Assembly (NCBI GenBank): GCA_016745215.1
Contig: CP050890.1
Location: 6,200,001-6,264,000 of the forward strand
DNA length: 64,000 bases
DNA from: Thiohalocapsa sp. PB-PSB1
GTDB taxonomy: Bacteria > Pseudomonadota > Gammaproteobacteria > Chromatiales > Chromatiaceae
Direction: 5' to 3'
Positions 61,350 through 64,000 of the stretch are shown here, in pieces. Within the stretch, counting starts at the first letter, position 1; the number at the start of each line of letters is the position of its first letter. The notes below the pieces were generated by a model. The model made no database searches and had not been told where the DNA came from. It saw only the letters and a list, made by a program, of their open reading frames with translations. A program made the translations under genes and the position numbers.

Positions 61350-62299
61350 TCGAATTCTTCCTCTGAACCGCTGGCGAGGAAATCCTGTCGTGCGGAAACC
61401 GCTGGGTAGTGAAAATGTACGGGGCCGTCAGGTAGGCCATCCATGAACTGACGAACCCACTCGGAGCGCTCTGCGGTCAATTGCTCTGGTGTACCCCGGC
61501 ACATGACTACTCCGTTGGCGATCACATAGATAAAGTCAGCGATACTCGCAGTTTCCCGCACATCATGAGAAACAATAACGCTGGTGAGTTCACTGGCATC
61601 GTTTAATTGCCGAATCAGGGATACCAGTACGCCCATGGAGATTGGATCCTGGCCGGTGAAGGGTTCATCGTACATGATCATCATGGGGTCCAGGGCCACC
61701 GCGCGGGCCAGTGCAACACGCCGCGCCATACCGCCTGACAGCTGGTTGGGCATCAGGCGCGCTGCGCCGCGCAGACCGACCGCCTCCAATTTCATTAACA
61801 CTAGCTTACGCAGCAAGGATTGCGGCAGCCGCGCATGCTCGCGCAGCGGGAAAGCGACGTTTTCAAATACGTCAAGATCGGTTAGCAGCGCACCGCTCTG
61901 AAATAGCATACCCATGCGCGTGCGCAGTTGATACAGCTCGCGACGCGGGAGCTTGTGCACATCATGCCCATCGAAGATGATGCTGCCCGCATCTGGATGG
62001 AGCTGCCCGCTGATCAGCTTCAATAAGGTCGTCTTACCGGTACCGGACGGCCCCATGATTGCAGTTACCTGGCCGCGCGCGATATCAAGATCGATGCTAT
62101 CGAGAATGACCCGGCCATCCAGCGCAAAACACAGGTTTCGAATCTTAACTAATGGTTCTAATGAACTTTCTGATGATTCAGGCTCTAATAATTTGTCTTC
62201 ACTAGGTTTTTTGATTTCCCCGGTCGCGGCATCCGTGGCTGGTAGAATCGATTCACGACTGATCATTTCATTATGTTTCGAAAAACGCTCCGGACCCAT
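61346..62299 (-). CDS. mlaF: ABC ATPase MlaF with N-terminal extension
   Basis: 317 residues from the ATG at 62299, chosen because AAGGAG sits eight bases upstream; the open frame extends to 62335 without a signal. The first ~50 residues (MGPERFSKHNEMISRESILP ...) are an extension beyond the usual MlaF start. The ATPase core has Walker A MGPSGTGKTTLLKL, signature NQLSGGMARRVALARA and Walker B MIMYDEPFTGQDP. It powers phospholipid transport with MlaE. Confidence 0.93.
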   Translation of the reverse strand: MGPERFSKHNEMISRESILPATDAATGEIKKPSEDKLLEPESSESSLEPLVKIRNLCFALDGRVILDSIDLDIARGQVTAIMGPSGTGKTTLLKLISGQLHPDAGSIIFDGHDVHKLPRRELYQLRTRMGMLFQSGALLTDLDVFENVAFPLREHARLPQSLLRKLVLMKLEAVGLRGAARLMPNQLSGGMARRVALARAVALDPMMIMYDEPFTGQDPISMGVLVSLIRQLNDASELTSVIVSHDVRETASIADFIYVIANGVVMCRGTPEQLTAERSEWVRQFMDGLPDGPVHFHYPAVSARQDFLASGSEEEFE

Positions 62300-62424
62300 A
62301 TGCGATTCTCCTTGAAAAATACAAATGCTTGGCATTGTCGATGCCGGAGTGGCGCGACGTCAAGCGGTGCCGATGCCGACATCAATAGCCGATCAAAATT
62401 GTGCCCAAGCCAATAGACGGCGCA

Positions 62425-62453
62425 AGAATACTCGAGTCACTATGCAACAACAA
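62425..62453 (-). promoter_or_regulatory. Candidate promoter for the mla operon
   Basis: On the minus strand TTGTTG (62453-62448), a 17-base spacer and TATTCT (62430-62425), about 125 bp before the mlaF ATG. Each hexamer matches the sigma-70 consensus at four of six bases. Not verified; the upstream minus-strand gene could also read through. Confidence 0.3.
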
Positions 62454-62494
62454 GTTGACAGCTTTGTTTGAATGATGATGTCGGGATAGAACGA

Positions 62495-63031
62495 TCAGCG
62501 CCTTCCCATCAATGCGATCAGTTGTTGCCAGGCATCAAGTTCGCTAGCTGTGGGAGTGTCGAGGATGACGAGACAGTGCCTGTGCGGGAGTGCATCGAGC
62601 CAGCCTCGTGCGCTGCGCAAGTCAGTGTTGAGCGGTCTAGGTGCCAACAATGCGATACCTTCAGGCTCGGTGGCCTGTGGTGCCAGCAACCATCGCAGGT
62701 TCCGGCAATCCCGAGGTACATGTTTCGGTTGATCCATCACGAATGCGGCCAAGGCCGGCCCAAGCGCCGCCGCAGCGCGCATGCGCGCATGCTGATCGGA
62801 AGTCGCCGGGCAGTCCAGGAAAAAGCGAAAGCCAGCGTGCACATCAGCGCGCCAGTCGGAAAGTTCGTGCACCGAGCGCTCCTGCCACAGCGCGGCCGGC
62901 ACCAGTACCGCCGGGAAGGCGTTGGCAAAGTAAGTCAACCGCCAATCTTCGGGTAAGTCGTCCGGGTAGAAGGTATCGGCATCGGCGAGTGACCACCAGC
63001 CCTCAGGAACACACTCCATCAAGGATTGCAT
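62495..63031 (-). CDS. Unknown protein, possibly DUF72-like
   Basis: 178 residues from ATG 63031; the upstream open frame is Arg-rich and unlikely to be translated. It opens MQSLMECVPEGWWSLADADT, then FYPDDLPEDWRLTYFANAFP, reminiscent of the F-Y-P-x-x-L-P-x-x-W-x-L-x-Y-Y-A opening of DUF72 TIM-barrel proteins, though the rest is too short for that fold. The C-terminal part (LLAPRPLNTDLRSARGWLDA) is soluble. Function unknown. Same strand as, and 195 bp upstream of, mlaF. Confidence 0.55.
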   Translation of the reverse strand: MQSLMECVPEGWWSLADADTFYPDDLPEDWRLTYFANAFPAVLVPAALWQERSVHELSDWRADVHAGFRFFLDCPATSDQHARMRAAAALGPALAAFVMDQPKHVPRDCRNLRWLLAPQATEPEGIALLAPRPLNTDLRSARGWLDALPHRHCLVILDTPTASELDAWQQLIALMGRR

Positions 63032-63248
63032 AATGTCTAAACACCTTGAAAAAAAGCGATTGGCAGATTTACAAAAATTGCCTGCCTGGCCAACATAAAG
63101 ACGGTTGATGCCAGCTTGGGTGCGGCGCGCTGTCTTGCGCTGCCGAAAAACTTTTCGACAACCGCTGGTCAAGCGTCCGCGACCGGTTATTATACGTCTT
63201 GCGATCACAACCTGAGCCGCACCGAACTAGCAGACGCGGGGGACACCG

Positions 63249-63770
63249 ATGCAAGATCCGATCGAACGCGCAAAACCGATTCAGGTAGTCGTCTTCGACG
63301 TCGACGGCGTACTCACGGACGGCAGCCTTTTTCTCGGAGACGACGGCCAGGAGTACAAGGCTTTCAACTCCCGCGACGGCCATGGAATGGTTATGCTGCG
63401 CCAAACCGGGGTAACGCTGGCAATCATCACCGGGCGCCGTTCAGAGGTGGTTCGAATCCGCATGCAGAGCCTCGGCGTTCAGCATGTATTTCAAGGACGC
63501 AGGGACAAGTTGCCGGCTTATGAGCATCTCAAGGAAAAACTCGGCGTCAACGATGTGCAGGTGGCCTATGTCGGAGATGACGTGGTCGACCTACCGGTCA
63601 TGAGCCGCGTTGGACTTGCAGTGGCGGTAGCGGATGCGCATCCGCTCGTGCTCGAACACGCGCACTGGCATACACCTCACCCGGGTGGGCGGGGGGCCGC
63701 TCGCGATGTCTGCGAACTCATTATGCGTGCTCAGGGTCATCTCGACAGCATGCTTGCCGGCTATCTGTAA
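63249..63770 (+). CDS. kdsC: 3-deoxy-D-manno-octulosonate 8-phosphate phosphatase KdsC
   Basis: HAD-family enzyme dephosphorylating Kdo-8-phosphate for LPS inner core. 173 residues. The DxD nucleophile motif FDVDGVLTDGSLFLGDDG, motif II AIITGRRSEVV, a Lys in GRRDKLPAYEHL and motif IV VAYVGDDVVDLPVM are all present. It lacks the cap, as KdsC tetramers do. GGGGG is upstream of the ATG. kdsD, often next to it, is not present here; lptC follows 48 bp later. Confidence 0.95.
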   Translation: MQDPIERAKPIQVVVFDVDGVLTDGSLFLGDDGQEYKAFNSRDGHGMVMLRQTGVTLAIITGRRSEVVRIRMQSLGVQHVFQGRRDKLPAYEHLKEKLGVNDVQVAYVGDDVVDLPVMSRVGLAVAVADAHPLVLEHAHWHTPHPGGRGAARDVCELIMRAQGHLDSMLAGYL

Positions 63771-63818
63771 CGCACTCGAGCCCGGCAAAGGCGACGATAT
63801 GGGTCGGTTTTCGGCGTA

Positions 63819-64000
63819 ATGCTTTCGATGTCGCTGAACTCCCGGGAACTGATCATCGGTGTTCTGCTGGGCCTCGTTGGGCTGCTGGCATGGTGGTACA
63901 GTACCCAACTGGTGCTGGAGCCTGAGGCCATATCGGCAGGCAAGCGTAAGCCCGACTATGTGGTCGAGGATCTAGTCGGAGTCACAATGGATGAACAGGG
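63819..64000 (+). CDS. lptC: LPS export protein LptC, N-terminal part (window edge)
   Basis: Sixty codons before the edge: MLSMSLNSRELIIGVLLGLV, GLLAWWYSTQLVLEPEAIS, PDYVVEDLVGVTMDEQG. A single membrane anchor followed by the P-D-Y-x-V-E-D start of the LptC periplasmic domain. LptC links LptBFG to LptA for LPS transport. The position after kdsC is the standard kdsC-lptC order. Confidence 0.9.
   Translation, partial: MLSMSLNSRELIIGVLLGLVGLLAWWYSTQLVLEPEAISAGKRKPDYVVEDLVGVTMDEQ

Overview
The window reads as chromosome of a gammaproteobacterium, most plausibly a Chromatiales-type (purple sulfur bacterium-like) organism. This is inferred from the Gram-negative envelope genes (mlaFEDCB, kdsC-lptC), gammaproteobacterial-type ClpB, HemL and MutY/YggX, polyhydroxyalkanoate genes, and very abundant REP-like palindromes of the GTAGGAGCCCGCTTGCGGGC type. 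No rRNA or other species marker is present, so the taxonomy is inference.

Layout. (1) 1-4.9 kb: an attC cassette array without an integrase (three attC sites, cassettes read on the minus strand), carrying a HEPN-domain cassette and invaded by an IS91-family and an IS630-family element. (2) 4.9-12 kb: an unknown gene with a doubtful 5' end, clpB, and decayed genes (an enolase-superfamily gene frameshifted by a 13-bp triplication, a P-type ATPase tail, a DUF2325 gene). (3) 12-32.7 kb: a repeat- and IS-rich accessory island. It holds an ISAs1-family copy split by ISL3, REP arrays, Rpn nuclease paralogs, a 213-bp x 10.7 tandem array, a MITE, RAYT remnants, and the most notable system here: a Cas6-RT-Cas1 fusion plus Cas2 with a CRISPR array of 35-bp repeats. 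The array is split by an IS4-family element that itself contains an intact ISAs1-family copy. No CRISPR effector gene is seen. (4) 32.7-45.5 kb: mostly conserved genes (phasin, PHB-depolymerase-like esterase, thiG/thiS, acyl-CoA synthetase, tRNA-Gly(CCC), DUF2007, AsmA, an in-frame MutY-YggX fusion, cupin, glycosyltransferase). (5) 45.5-49 kb: a second mobile patch with a MITE, an IS110 remnant, a DUF4160/DUF2442 toxin-antitoxin-like pair between two attC sites, and an IS5 remnant. (6) 49-64 kb: a class B PBP, Hsp20, a decayed LamG gene, hemL, a DedA-PAP2-LssY protein whose PAP2 catalytic residues are replaced, then hisG-murA-mlaBCDEF on the minus strand and kdsC-lptC on the plus strand.

How it fits together. 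The conserved blocks serve envelope maintenance (phospholipid retrograde transport, LPS Kdo and export, peptidoglycan), cofactor synthesis (thiamine, haem), base-excision repair and heat-shock proteostasis. Between them, cassettes, IS elements, REP/RAYT and CRISPR components have accumulated. Several insertions can be ordered: ISAs1 inserted into IS4, which had inserted into the CRISPR array; ISL3 inserted into a second ISAs1 copy. Exact target-site duplications support these except for one mismatch at ISL3. Many broken genes carry small tandem duplications or single nonsense codons, indicating ongoing decay of the accessory regions.
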